A DNA stretch of 64,000 nt from Endomychus coccineus (Eukaryota; Arthropoda; Insecta; Coleoptera; Endomychidae): positions 70,472,633 to 70,536,632 of the forward strand of contig OY294068.1 of NCBI GenBank assembly GCA_958510875.1, written 5' to 3'. Both the position numbers and the translations under genes were made by a program. The notes below the pieces were generated by a model. That model was not told where the DNA came from. It searched no databases and was given only the letters and a program-made list of their open reading frames with translations. This document shows, piece by piece, positions 1 through 11,226 of this stretch. Each line of letters begins with the position of its first letter. Within the stretch, counting starts at the first letter, position 1.

Positions 1-1129
1 ATGTGTTGAGAACTATAATTTCGTTTGACTTATCTATGAAAAATCTTGTGGCGGGATGGGCATAGGTGCACTGTGCACTTATGTTTATCCTAGCAACATC
101 ATCATAGTATACTGATGTTGTTAAAAGCGACCTATATCACTGAAAATGCGGCCCAAAAATAGGATTCTTAGAATAAGAGAGGCAAAAATATCTAAATCTG
201 GTTCACTAAGACAGTTGTAATTAAATTAGGGAAACTAATAATGGCATTTGTAAGAACAACCACGGTAAAACTGAGTACATTAACTCTTGTCTTTTATAAT
301 TTGATTTGAATTTGGTAGCCGGGTGGGTCTTCTATTTTTGCGCAGGTTCTGAAATGCAAGTGGCGCTCGAAACAAAAACCGACTGACAAATGAACTACTC
401 GACTGACTGTCCGCGACTCGCGAATCAGTGCTGTCGGACATGTTAAATTCAGCTGTGTACTGTCATCAAACCTCGCAAAACAGGTATAATTCGGAAGAGT
501 GGCTAGTGATTGGAAATATTTTACAAACGAGTACATTGCTTTATAGTAATTAGTTTCGGATGTTGAAGGAATATTATCTAATTAAACAAAAAGTCGATTT
601 ATTGTCAGGGTGTATCGAGTAGTTTTTGAGTACACCGACAGAGGAAGAACACGATTGAACAGTGTAAAAAATTGGCCAGGTTCTATTTTTAAATACACTT
701 TTGTGTTGTAAACTACTAATATAAATTTACTTCAGCAGTCAGGCTATTTTTGAAATTCGTAAAGTAAAAATAACCACGGTGTCTGAGTCCTTACAGGTAG
801 TATGTCACGGAGCCATTTGTGCATTTGAGTATTTTAAATTTTGGATGAGCTCTAGACTCAATTGTTGAATTTTGAGGGGTGTTTTTGTGTTTTATTTACG
901 AACTTGGAACCTAACCTCCGTGAAGTTCTATTGGAAAGTACAAACATCGCGGATGAGATGAATGAAATAATATATAGTGATGGTTGAATGGCAGTGTTGA
1001 TTTTAATATCCGAATGGTCCGAAAGTGAGTGGCTCTAAAGAAAGATCAGCCACGGTGGCGTCAGGCCCGGAGTGTGGCCCTGTGGCCGCCGATAAGGGGG
1101 CTGATTGTTGGTGGTCCCCACTGGCGGCC
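1..1129 (+). promoter_or_regulatory. Region upstream of G alpha s, including its probable 5' leader
   Basis: No repeat or other gene is recognised here. The DNA becomes GC-rich just before the start codon, as is common for a G-protein leader. Several short upstream ATGs are present, for example at 959 and at 1014 (ATG GTC CGA AAG TGA). They could act as short upstream ORFs if they are in the mature leader. The transcription start cannot be placed from sequence alone. Confidence 0.4.
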
Positions 1130-1396
1130 ATGGGCTGTTTTGGGAACAGAGATGCAGCCCAGGCATCTGATGATATCAGGACTCAGAAAAGAATTAGTGA
1201 TCAGATTAATCGGCAGTTAGCTAAGGAGAAACAAGTGTATCGTGCAACCCATCGACTCTTGTTACTTGGTGCCGGTGAATCTGGAAAGTCAACAATCGTC
1301 AAGCAGATGCGAATACTGCATGTTGATGGCTTCAGTGATAGAGAAAAGAAACAGAAAATAGAGGATATCAAGAAAAACATTCGAGATGCCATAATT
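1130..1396 (+). CDS. Gnas/Galphas: Guanine nucleotide-binding protein G(s) subunit alpha, first coding exon (partial)
   Basis: This exon encodes the N-terminal 89 residues of the G alpha s subunit, which couples receptors to adenylyl cyclase at the plasma membrane. It starts MGCFG, carrying the Cys3 palmitoylation site typical of G alpha s. It continues through the N-terminal helix (residues ~10-40), beta1 ([14 protein letters not shown], which holds the P-loop GAGESGKS) and switch-adjacent [10 protein letters not shown], and ends at KKNIRDAII. The ATG has a good context (gccATGg) and is the first ATG in this open frame. The frame stays open upstream to ~1025, but that codon is GTG. The exon ends exactly at GTAAGT (1397-1402), a conserved position in this family. 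The GTPase and C-terminal receptor-contact regions lie in later exons that I did not find in the window. Confidence 0.95.
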
Positions 1397-1402
1397 GTAA
1401 GT
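1397..1402 (+). other. 5' splice donor of G alpha s intron 1
   Basis: GTAAGT directly follows the last in-frame codon before homology to G alpha s stops. It is a consensus donor. The frame reaches a stop 18 bases further on, which supports an exon end here. Confidence 0.85.
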
Positions 1403-2600
1403 TTATATGTACTTTAATTGAAATTAATAATAATCAGATTTTAGTAGTATATCGAGTGTCATTACATTGATATAAACATTCTGCTCTCTACAAAAATGGG
1501 CAAGCAAAAACTAGTAGAATTTAATGAACGAACACAATAAAATACCAGTGGTACCTACTTGAGATTTATCGAGTTACTACTTAATTGGTTGTATTTGAGA
1601 ATTTGTTTCAATTTAGTAGCATTCTACTATTCTGTTATGCCAACTCAAGAGGAAACCAATGAATCTAGTTCAGTGGTGCTTTAGTGAATATTCCTCAAGA
1701 TAATTATTGACTAATTAAAAAGAAATCCTATATAATATGGTTTTTATATCATCATAAATCTAGAATCACAGAATGTGACCCAAAATACTATGTACCAAAT
1801 TGAATATACTTACCTAAAAACAAAAACAAATTCCTGTGGTAGGGTAGGGTACATTTGGTTTGGTACTATAAACAGTTATATTCATCCTTCGACTACCAGA
1901 TATGAAACTAGTAATACTGCTCTGCCGTTCAACTTCAGATGTGGAACAAATATTGAGAAACTCAAGTATAGGTACAAGGTACACTTATACTATTATTTAT
2001 CATTTAGAGCATTTTGTTCAAAGGGAATTTGGATTATATCATGTAATTTCTTTTGAAACTAAGTAGATGAAATGTTTATTATGTAAAGTATGTCACATCC
2101 AGATATTTTATCCTAAGATCTTGATATTTAGTAGTTGTTTAGTTTTGAATTAAACAAATATAATTATTTATGCAATACTGAATGTAACACATAGCTCCAA
2201 CTATGGTATTGTGTAGACATCATAGTATTCATTTCATTTTGTTGAATAGTTCTTAAATTTCACATTATAAATCCGTAAGTAATTCAAGTTACCTGCTATT
2301 ACAATCAGGATCATTTTTAGAATGCCTTGTGTTGACATTTTTATCTTGTCAGAAATTTGGAGTGGTTTGTAATTTTTTCATCTGCATGGACTGCTAACTA
2401 CAAAGTAAATTGTGAATCGATCAGCTGACTCATCAAAAACATAATTTATTCAAACAGAATGGGATGTATTTTGCTTGCATTTTTCAATTTCTTCTAGTTT
2501 TGGCTTTACTCTTTACTTTTCGTTTTTGATTAAGAAAAATTGTAGTTAAATATAAAATGAAGTTGTTGTAGTTCCCCTCATTGAACACAATATTTAAAAA
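1403..2600. other. Start of intron, no recognised feature
   Basis: AT-rich sequence with only short, unrecognised ORFs. No inverted ends, tRNA-like boxes or transposase motifs were seen. Confidence 0.5.
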
Positions 2601-2893
2601 CATGCTAGATGTGTTGAATATTAGACTTCCGCGGATAGCTAATCTTGAAAAATCTTGGCTTCCGGATGGATTCCGTGTCACAATAGCACGACTTGATGCC
2701 GACGTTCCGCCAACCATTACAGGTGACATCTTCAGGGCAGACTTGAGGATTGAACTGAAACTTTTTCTTTCAGCTCAATCCTTAAGCCTGCCCTGAAGAT
2801 ACCACCTGTAATGGTTGGCGAAACGTCGGCGTCAAGTCGTGCTATTGTGACGCGGAATCCATTCGGAAGCCAAGATTTTTCATGCTAGATGTG
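2601..2893 (+). mobile_element. Short Penelope-like (PLE) hairpin insertion with 13-bp target duplication
   Basis: The core is an inverted repeat: an arm starting ~2647 is repeated in reverse complement and ends at 2881. The insertion is flanked by a 13-bp direct repeat CATGCTAGATGTG (2601-2613 and 2881-2893). The + arm contains CTGAAGA (2793-2799), then a stem-loop, then GAAAC and a short ACG/CGU stem. This is the order of a minimal hammerhead ribozyme as found in PLE terminal repeats, although no convincing stem I is seen. An inverted 3' fragment joined to a direct 3' end, with a 13-bp duplication, is the same layout as the larger PLE at 26.0-30.9 kb. It has no coding capacity. Confidence 0.55.
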
Positions 2894-4160
2894 GTAATTT
2901 CCGGTTTTTATTGTAATTTGTTCATGAATTCTGTGTATTTTCTACTCCCTCTTGAAGACAAACTTGTTAGTCTGCTAACTTTACAGTGAACTGAACAACT
3001 CGCTGTCAAAACAACTACTGTTATTCCATTTGTAAATGTACTAATAATTTTTATTCATTATTTTTGGGAAGAATTACTTATAGATTACCGATTGGTTAAC
3101 AGTGTTGTTTATGTAAACAAATAATATTTTTTTAAGTGGTAGGTAAAACATTTTAGAAATTCGACCCAAATAATACATATGAGAGAATTGGAAACAAATG
3201 AATATATTTATCTCATGTTGACTTGTACCAGATAACAATGATAAAGTCTTCCTAATCTAGATCGATTAGTAACGTGACAAACTTATAGTTCTAGACAGCT
3301 GTCTCACATTCCCCATAACTTTTGTAAAGTTCGAAAAATCTATCAGCCAATGACGTACATTGTTTGATTTCTTAGTGGGACATGTATTCGTAGATGGCGT
3401 AAGTTTTTTTGGCCGGTAATTTCTAGGTACCTCCAGTATCGTTACAAATTTGGTCGTCACACTATGAGCTCTACGAGAAGAGCGAAACAGTTGTCTGGAA
3501 CTACACGTTTACGACGTTTCGTTACGACCGATAGATCTGGACTAGAAAGACCTTATCATTAATTAATTTGAGTGTTACTTCCTGTTCATCGCCAAGTTTG
3601 AATTATTCATTACCTTATTAATTGCTGTTATATATTGCACATTAGACCCAATAGAATTTCATTCAAAACGAGAACATGGATTTATTCTCAAAATTATGTA
3701 CAATTTTTTATTCACTTCATTGTCATGAGGTTTCAGAAATCAGTCTTCAGTACTATTTTCTACAAATTCAAAGAATGTAGGTACTGTACCAGTTTCAATA
3801 GGAGCTGAGGAAATTACCACATGAATTATTTGATTCTAATACATTTTTATTCACGGAACAAGAACGCAAAAATTGTAATTCAATCAATGGATAGAAACTA
3901 ACTAAAATTCCTATTTATCACTGCTGTTAGTACCTACCTAGTCCTAGTATTTAGTTACTATTTGATCTGCGTAGTCTCAGACGTGCGATTTTGCATTTCA
4001 AGTTAAAGAAGTAAGAAGGAAATGCGTTTCAAGCTTTAGAATTGTCATCATGCATGTTGATCTTGGTGTTGGGGAATCTTTTTCGAGTACAATCAATTCA
4101 AATTTAATTCATACCATACAGAGTAATGTGTCATTGGCTAGTCGTCTTTAGATAGAAAAA
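2894..4160. other. No recognised feature
   Basis: AT-rich DNA. The short ORF at 3266-3460 on the - strand shows no recognisable motif, and no repeats with clear ends were found. Confidence 0.4.
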
Positions 4161-4319
4161 GCTGTGATCAATTGATCATGTGACTTCCCTCACTTATGTT
4201 TGCAAACTAGGTTTCGGACACTCCTGCGGATCAAATGTATATGATTGTAGGAACAGAAAATATATCGGAAAATAAAATTAAATGTGATTTTTTTTTTACA
4301 TGAGGTGTTATTTTAAAAT

Positions 4320-4610
4320 GTACTAAAAAGCAGTTTAAAAAATCATAATCTCCCACCCCAAAAACCCCATATACCAATTTTGAATAGAATCGGACCATAA
4401 TCACAAAACTCGTCCGCCTTCTTAGCCTCCATAATTAGATTTTAATTTTGAGTAAAAAATCATGATCTATCCCAGAAACCCCCACATTATCAATTTTGAA
4501 AAGAATTGTACAATAATTACCTAAATCATCCGCCATTTTGAATCTTTGAATTTTTGTCAAAAATAGTCTAGATCGATTCAAAAATGCTCAAAACGCATAT
4601 ATCCGCGAAA
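4320..4610 (+). repeat. Dispersed ~115-bp repeat units (two or more copies)
   Basis: Two to three tandem units are visible. Each has the order: tgactaaaaaatcatgatct, a run of C/A-rich bases, ccaattttgaa, aagaatcggaccataatcac, then a cgtccgcc-like segment. Related units occur at ~37770-37870, ~41510-41600 and ~42225-42340. The function is unknown. Confidence 0.55.
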
Positions 4611-5245
4611 ATCCGGAAACAATTTTTTGTTTGCGAACAAATTGTTTATCTTCTCAACAATTATGTGACGGCAATATATCCTGTCCTTGAGCATCAAGTG
4701 TTCCTGTTTCATTTGATTTCACTAGGAACTTGGAATTACACACATGAAAATTTCTAAATTCTGACTAAATACACCGAAATTCACTGTTTTCTAAAATGTG
4801 CAACTGATTTTCTTTCTTTTTCGTGAATAGTATTTATAATACCAACTCCAAAGTGAATTAGGCAAAATGATACTAAAATTTGTTTTATCGCGAATTATTT
4901 GTATGTTTGCACCATTTTTCGTTTTCGGACACTTCTGCGGGTCAGATGCAAAATTTATTGTAAATGAAAGACATTAAATTAATTATAAGTAGGTACTCCA
5001 TTTAACATAGAAATTTTATTCAAATATTCTACATAATGTAGTTGACAACTCTATGTTCATGACAACTGCTGTCAGATTGAGTTTCAAAATTATTGACACT
5101 ATAATATATCCTTGTTTTATACTGACGCCTGTTGTCACATGAACTTTCAAAACTATTGACACCATTTAACCTTACTTCCCTGATACCCCAGAGCATAGTC
5201 AAAGTATACCAGGTCTGTCGGAGCCTCCCTTCCATCGTTTCTCGC

Positions 5246-5265
5246 GCTGGGTGACGTCACCCAGC
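5246..5265. promoter_or_regulatory. 20-bp perfect palindrome containing a CRE (TGACGTCA)
   Basis: GCTGGGTGACGTCACCCAGC is its own reverse complement over all 20 bases. It centres on the CREB/ATF consensus TGACGTCA, inside a GC-rich island in an otherwise AT-rich repeat. It may be a promoter or enhancer relic of the surrounding foldback element. Confidence 0.45.
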
Positions 5266-7154
5266 TCCTCCAATCACAGCCTTGCTCTTATCAGCTCGTT
5301 GCCGGCACGTAACAACATCATATTATGTCCTTGTCTATAACATTAAATAAACGAAATAAACACTTGCATGGTAAATATATGCCTGTGATGTGTATTTAAA
5401 CAGGAAGACATTCATTAAAATAATGTAATTCCATTTGAAAAACTGAATAAGGAAGTCAAAAATAGAAAAATACCACTTAAAACGGGGTTAAAAAAACAAT
5501 ACAGTTCCTATTTTCTCCAGTTAAAGCGATTTGCAAAATTTCAATAGGAACGGCGCAATCGTATCCATAGTGGGTTACATGCGCACGCACTCACACACGG
5601 ACATCATCTCCAAAATAGTCTATATCAATTCAGAAATTCTCAAAACGTGAGGGAAGTAAAAATACAATAAGTATTATCTAAAATGTTCTAAATTACCAAT
5701 AGCTTCTGAAGAGTGCTCTATTCTATGTCTGTGGTTTAACACTACTAATTGCGTGTTTTTAGTCGCATCATAACTTGCAAGAAAAACAATTGCTATATTT
5801 TGTTGCAATGAAAAATTTCCTATCCGTAGATCAGTAACTTCCATCACGCTCCCGCGCGCGGTTGTGTGTGCGCGTGTGCGTGCGTAACCCACTGTGGAGA
5901 TGATTGCGCCCTTCCTATCGGTCGTATGGATTTGAAAATTTCCAGACGCTTTCAAGTGGTGAAAATAGGAACTATATTGGTTGTGAGCGCGGTAGCCCGT
6001 TTTGAGTAGTATTTTTGACACCCATCTTCAGTTTCCAAATGCAATTATAGTATTTTATTTAACTATAATGACAGCCGTGTTTTTCTGGTATAAATATGTA
6101 TCACACGTACATCTTTAACCTACACAAGTATCCGACATTTTCATTTTAAGATTCAAGGGACGTCATCGATGTGAAGCCACAGTCTATTTTATGCGATCAC
6201 TCTGGCAAGTTTTTTATAGTTCATGTGACAAAAGGTGTCAGTATAAAACAAGGTTATATTATAGTGTGAATAATTTCGAAACTTAACCTGACAGCAGGTG
6301 TCATATGAAACATAGAGTTTTCTACATTATGTAGACCATTTCAATAAAATTTCAATGTAACATAGAGTTAATTAAAGTTATTTCATTTGCGGTTTCATTT
6401 CTAGTATCACAGACTGTTCCTGTTCTGATCCTACATACATACATTTGAGCCGCAGGCGTGTCAGAAAGATATATTGCTAACAAAGGTGAGGAAAGACAAT
6501 GATCGATCGATCACAGATCATTTCTAGCTATAGCTATTGCAGAGCTTGTAGAATGACATTCCACCCGTTTCTTAAGAAATTCATTCATTTACAATTACAT
6601 TGAAGTATGTTCTTTTAACCTCTTCGGTATTATACAGGATGTAACAGAAATTCATATACACGTATGTCAGCAAATGCTTCGTTATGGAGCTTTGAAATAT
6701 GTTGAAAAATATATTATTTTATATCTTTCAAAGTAAAAGAGATATGGGACCGAAATTTCGTACACGACATATTGCCATAAAACGTGATGTGTTGTTTCTC
6801 AGGTAACCAGTGGCGGAGAAATGGGGGTCTAGTAAAATTAAATGGGTAAAAATGATAGTATGGACCTGGGCATAGGGTTTATTAACATTTTTTAACAGAA
6901 ATTGTTATACTGAACAAAAACCTCTTGACTTTTTCGCGTATCTAGCAAAGTTCAGCAGTAATATAAACTTTTTTACTTACCTACTTAACAGTAGTAAAAT
7001 TTATATTTATTGAAATATAACAAAATTAATACATACATACAGTGTCACCATTAAGTTCGCACCATATGGGATTAAATAAAAACAATTTTGGTTAAAATTT
7101 GATGTCGCGAACAGATTTAGGTCCAAATTAGAGAAAAATTGCAACAGTTGTGGT

Positions 7155-7749
7155 CACGGTCGTACATACAGGTCTGGGAACTCGAGGCTGTTTCCTATGT
7201 GAGAAGTGAGTCCGCTAAGCGTCAACTGTCGCGTAGTACCAAAGGGTGGCGCAGTAGTCGAAGAATGATCTCTGATACGTATATGACCGTGTTCTCTGGC
7301 AACTGTCATTGTTGACTTGTAAACACAAGGAATACCGGCGTTTTTAGAAAAAAATGACGAGACCGTGCATTGTGCCGAAATGCAAAACGGGGTACAAAAG
7401 CGTAAAGCAAAAAACTTCTGTTTTTAAAGTGCCGAAAGATGCGGAAATGCGAAAAAAGTGGATGCTTGCGATTCCGGAAAGAAATCGTTTTAACGAGGTC
7501 TTTTATGTGTGCGAAAAAGGGGAAGTTATTTTTATGGTGAGTTTTGACAAAAGTAACAGTTCTATTCCTCTCTCAAATCAGAATAGTAAATATTGCGTTA
7601 CGAGAAAAACTATTTTACTTAATAATGTGACTGCTACCATACTTCGATCCAAGCGCTAGCTGGTGGCTGAGCGAGGGACTACGAGTTTGGCGGCATATAA
7701 GAGATTCATGTCAAACAATAGAGTTCCCAGACCTGTATGTACGACCGTG
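7155..7749 (+). mobile_element. P-element-type deletion derivative with 29-bp perfect terminal repeats
   Basis: The first 29 bases (starting CACGGTCGTACATACAGG, 7155-7183) are the exact reverse complement of the last 29 (7721-7749). The element is flanked by an 8-bp direct repeat GTTGTGGT (7147-7154 and 7750-7757). An 8-bp duplication together with an internal THAP-type zinc finger reading frame (7354-7536) fits the P superfamily, whose transposases begin with a THAP domain. At 595 bp it cannot encode a transposase. It lies inside the left inverted end of the 7040-9472 element. Confidence 0.8.
7354..7536 (+). pseudogene. THAP-domain first exon of a P-type transposase, damaged
   Basis: The reading frame starts MTRPCIVPKCKTGYKS and contains the paired cysteines of a C2CH THAP finger, then SVFKVPKDAEMRKKWM, the usual aromatic/proline-lysine core, and FYVCEK. 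A THAP finger should next have a His two residues after that Cys (CxxH). Here the sequence runs CEKGEV, so the zinc-ligand His is missing and the finger should not fold. A consensus donor GTGAGT follows at 7537. In family terms this is the DNA-binding exon, and the catalytic exons have been deleted. Confidence 0.65.
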
Positions 7750-8211
7750 GTTGTGGTCAAGCGATATTCGTTAGCTGTCAAATTTGACATTTGTTGCAGA
7801 AAGTGGCGGAAAATGGCATTTCTGAATTTAATTTGAAAAAAATAATATTATTATTTGAAAAAGATGTTTCTACTGTATCTTATGTACGTGTGCAAATTTT
7901 CAAAAGTTGCGATTTTAATATTTTTATCAAATAACATATTTTTTACAAATCCAAAGTTTACTTAACTGGTGAAAATTAAGTAATTTGTGTAATACTTACC
8001 GTCACATGTCAGTTCCATGATAAAATATTTTATTTACTTTGCATATTTAAAAAAATTAAAGTTTTCGCACCATTTCTGAAAACATAATATCAGTAATTAG
8101 TAAATATTTAAAACATCAAGTAAATAAATTGCAAGTTAGCGGTCACATTGATTGTTGTAATCAAGTCTAAATATTTAGTGTAGTAACCATATACAATCTT
8201 ATCCCTTCAAG

Positions 8212-8530
8212 AAAACAGAAATTGCCCTAATATGCTGCGATGATACACCACACCGGCAAGTCGCTAATATTTTTAATGAACCCCATCCGGGGAAAAATGT
8301 TCAAAATAGTACCGTATCTAGGATAATGAAAAAATTTAAGCGCATTAGTTCTGTAGAAAATGAGCTTAAAAAACAGCACATTCCTATTAAGTACAATGAA
8401 GACGAAAAACTTAATGTTTGTTTAAACGTAGTGGAAAACGATGGAAAGACTAGTATTACTAACAGTAACCCCCATGGATATCTCTGTGGTGTTATCTTAA
8501 ACAAAAAGTTTATAAGAAGAGGCCTTTAAC
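8212..8530 (+). pseudogene. Tc1/mariner transposase N-terminal fragment
   Basis: Translation gives an HTH-like segment with HRQVANIFNE, HPGKN and STVSRIMKKFK, followed by KLNVCLNVVENDGKTS. This is the pattern of the DNA-binding half of an insect Tc1/mariner transposase: insert-rich helix-turn-helix, then a second HTH. The frame is open from ~8326 and ends at 8529. The catalytic DDE/D half is absent from this element. Confidence 0.55.
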
Positions 8531-9512
8531 TAATATCCAATAATTGCAAGATACCATTCGGGAGTGCTGTTGGGACATTAAACCTGAATTAAAAAAAAAA
8601 ACAGTGAAAGAAGTTGATAGACGGGCTAGCTATTATTTGTATTGAACGTGAAGGGCACCATACTGAAATGTAATTTGAATTGTGTAGTTTTTGTTTACTA
8701 TTATTTAATTGTTCATAATAATTTTTAGTGTTTAGTTTTTCAAAATTTAATTGAATTAAATGATATTCCTACTTTTAAGGGGATTTTAGTAGTATAGTTA
8801 TTAACAATGTGACAGCTAACTTACAATTTATTTGTCATCTCCAACTTTCTGTTTTAACAATTTACTAATTACAAGATATTGTGTTTTCAGGAAAGGTGTG
8901 GAAACTAAAGTCTAATTAGAACAATGCATTCTTTGAATAGCTTCCCTATATCTTACATGCATTTAATATTTTATAAGGATAAATACTCGTCTTTTCAAAA
9001 GAACGATAAAATTATTCGAACTTTGCACCGCTCGTGCCAACATTTTTTTAGTTTTTAAAATATGAAAAGTAAATAAAATATTCATCATGGAACTGGCATG
9101 TGACTGTAAGTATCACACAAATAAATTATTTTTCATCAGTTAAGTAAACTTTGGATTTGCAAAAAAATATTTTATTTGATAAAAATGTTAAAAATCGCAA
9201 CTTCATTCTAGACTTTTGAAAATTTACACATACATTGAAAATTTGTACAAACAATTGCAGTAGAAACATATTTTTCAAATTCGATTCAGAAATGCCATTT
9301 TCCACCAATTCCTGCAACAAATGTCAAATTTGACAGCTAACGAATATCGCTTGGCCACATCTGTTACTGGAATTTTTGCTCTAGTTTGAACCTAAAACAG
9401 TTCCCGACATCAAATTTTACCAAAGCTATTTAAAAAAAATCCCATATGGTGCGGACTTTAATGGTGACATTGTACATACAAATTACTATTATTATTTAAA
9501 AAAATTAAGGAG

Positions 9513-10522
9513 TTAAAGAACGGTCTCGAAGTGACCTCCACGATCTTCAATACATTCATCTTTTTTGTGTCACGGGTTCTTTGTAATATGCCTGGACTAT
9601 TCCGTATGGTGTCAAATGCCTGTATAATATTTTCTTGAAGCATGTCAATATTTTCAATGTCGTTTTCATAGACAATCGACTTCACAAATCCCCAGAGGAA
9701 GTAATCTGAATGATTACAGTCGGGGGATCGTGCCGGAAAGTGTACTGGTATTCCTCTGCCGATCCATCTATTCGGAAATCTGTCATTTCATATTTCTCTG
9801 GCATTAAGACTGAAGTGTGCCGGAGCCCCATCGTGCATGTACCACATTCTATTTCGAATATTAAATGGAACATCGTCCAACAATATTGGTAATTCTTCTT
9901 GCACAAATTGCGCGTATGTGTCCTGTCAACACATGCGGTAAAAATATGGTCCAATTAGATAGTCTTCAATCATGTCAGCCCAAACATAAAGAGAAAACTG
10001 GTATTGGTTTCTAACTTCAAGCATCACATGTGGTTTTCTTCAACTCAGATATGATTATTACGGAAATTTAAATGATTTTTCCCTAGTGAATTGTGCTTCA
10101 TCAGTGAAAAGAACGGAAATGTGAAAACCGGGATTGATTATTATTTGTTCAAGAAACCACTGAATAAATATTAAAACAAGGCTGTAATCTCGCGGAAGCA
10201 GCCTGTACGTTCTGAATATGGTAAGGGTGTAAAAGTTGTTCCTTTAAAACTCGCCAAACAGTCATATGCGAAACACCCAAATCTGGTGCAATTTTTCTAG
10301 TGCTGCTCTCAGGATTTTCCGCAATTGTATTTAATATTTGTTCTTCGAGTTCGACATTCCTAACCATGTCTGTGTGGTAGAAATTCACCATGTTCTCTAA
10401 GCCGATAATGGATTGAAACGTACGAGATGGACAGCGTCGTTAAGCTGTTCTCTAGCAATTCGGTGTGCCATTCCATAGTAAAAATGGATATCTGCTAACT
10501 CAGCGTCACTGTAGTTATTCAT
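9513..10522 (-). pseudogene. Tc1/mariner transposase, several frames
   Basis: The start is MNNYSDAELADIHFYYGMA at 10522, the usual N-terminal helix of the DUF4817-type insect transposases. A second HTH reads SSTRKIAPDLGVSHMTVWRV (~10300-10360). The catalytic end reads PNRWIGRGIPVHFPARSPD and SDYFLWG, so the last catalytic Asp is still there. The C-terminus is RGGHFETVL-like before the stop at 9513. Frameshifts and stops split it into at least four pieces (10397-10522, 10149-10391, 9682-9954, 9458-9685), so it is dead. Confidence 0.7.
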
Positions 10523-11226
10523 TTTAATTATAATACACCTCACATAAATTGTATAAATTCGACAGGTAAAAATAATATTAATGCATCTAGAAATCATTGC
10601 TATAGCGGTTGAGTAGTATTTATGCATTTATTTCATTTGGAGACTGGCGTCTTGTTATAAACGAACAGTTTATTGTTCATTATTAATAAGTAAATAGTAA
10701 ATTCCACCCTTCCAATTAATATTTTTCATTGCAAGTGCTAAGTCTTGCTTCATTTGAGTTTACCAAGCTTTTGCCATAATAACTACTGGTAGGTATGTAA
10801 GTAAAAAAGTATATACTACTTCTGAAGTTTGCTAATTACGCGAAAAAGTGAAGATATGTTTTTTGTTCAGTGTAAAAGTCGCTGTTAAAAAATGTTAATA
10901 AATATTATTTTGCCCAGGTCCGTAAGATGATTTCTACCAATTTAATTTGACAAGAACCCCATTTCTCCGCCACTGGTTACCTGAGGAACAACACGTCATT
11001 ACGTTTTATGATTGTTTATGGCAATATGTCTTGTATGAAATTTCGCTCCAATATCTCTTTTACTTTGTAAAATATTTGAAAAATAATATATTTTTCAACA
11101 TATTTTAACGCTCTGTATTTCCATAACGAAGCATTTGCGGACATACGTATATATAAACTTTTTGTAAGTATATTTCGATGTAGAATCTGAGGTTAAATTT
11201 TGATAGCGTAGTTCTGTTACACCCTG

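Larger units (their letters stand above)
4161..6519. repeat. Large imperfect inverted repeat (degenerate foldback element)
   Basis: An outer arm at ~4161-4262 (with GGACACTCCTGCGGATCAAA) recurs in reverse complement at ~6416-6519. Inner arms at ~4999-5180 pair with ~6190-6370, and ~5431-5600 pair with ~5870-6050. The pairing is imperfect, so this is an old element. The loop side holds a purine/pyrimidine CGCG/GTGTG tract near 5855-5885. No coding frame is convincing, and neither target duplication nor exact ends can be fixed. Confidence 0.55.
7040..9472 (+). mobile_element. Tc1/mariner-type element nested in the 6635-11226 element
   Basis: The ends are cagtgtcaccattaag (7040) and the reverse complement of caatgtcaccattaaagt (to 9472), each flanked by TA (7038-7039 and 9473-9474). 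The inverted ends are about 450 bp long once the P-type insertion in the left one is removed. They share a GATAAAATATTTTATTTACTT-like block at ~8020 and ~9070. Only an N-terminal transposase remnant survives (8212-8530), so this is a deletion derivative. Confidence 0.8.
6635..11226 (-). mobile_element. Tc1/mariner-type element with long inverted ends (outer element of a nest)
   Basis: The left end starts caggatgtaacag (6635) after TA. The right end is the reverse complement of cagggtgtaacag and stops at 11226, followed by TT where TA is expected. The inverted ends run ~370 bp (6635-~7010 and ~10850-11226) and share blocks such as the one around gccactggttacctga. The - strand carries a broken transposase (9513-10522). 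A second Tc1/mariner element (7040-9472) is inserted in it just past the left inverted end, in the 3' flank of the transposase. Confidence 0.8.

Noticed and set aside
1025..1129. 35-codon N-terminal extension of G alpha s in the same frame
   Set aside because: The frame is open, but it starts at GTG. The first ATG is at 1130 and gives the expected MGCFG start with lipid-modification sites.
5674..6021. 115-codon - strand ORF
   Set aside because: It lies across an imperfect inverted repeat and a CG/TG-rich tract and has no recognisable motif. It is most likely a chance frame.
9585..9605. Another TAGTCCAGGC-family end (gcctggactattcc)
   Set aside because: The match is within the transposase coding frame of the Tc1/mariner element, with no partner end or flanking TTA.
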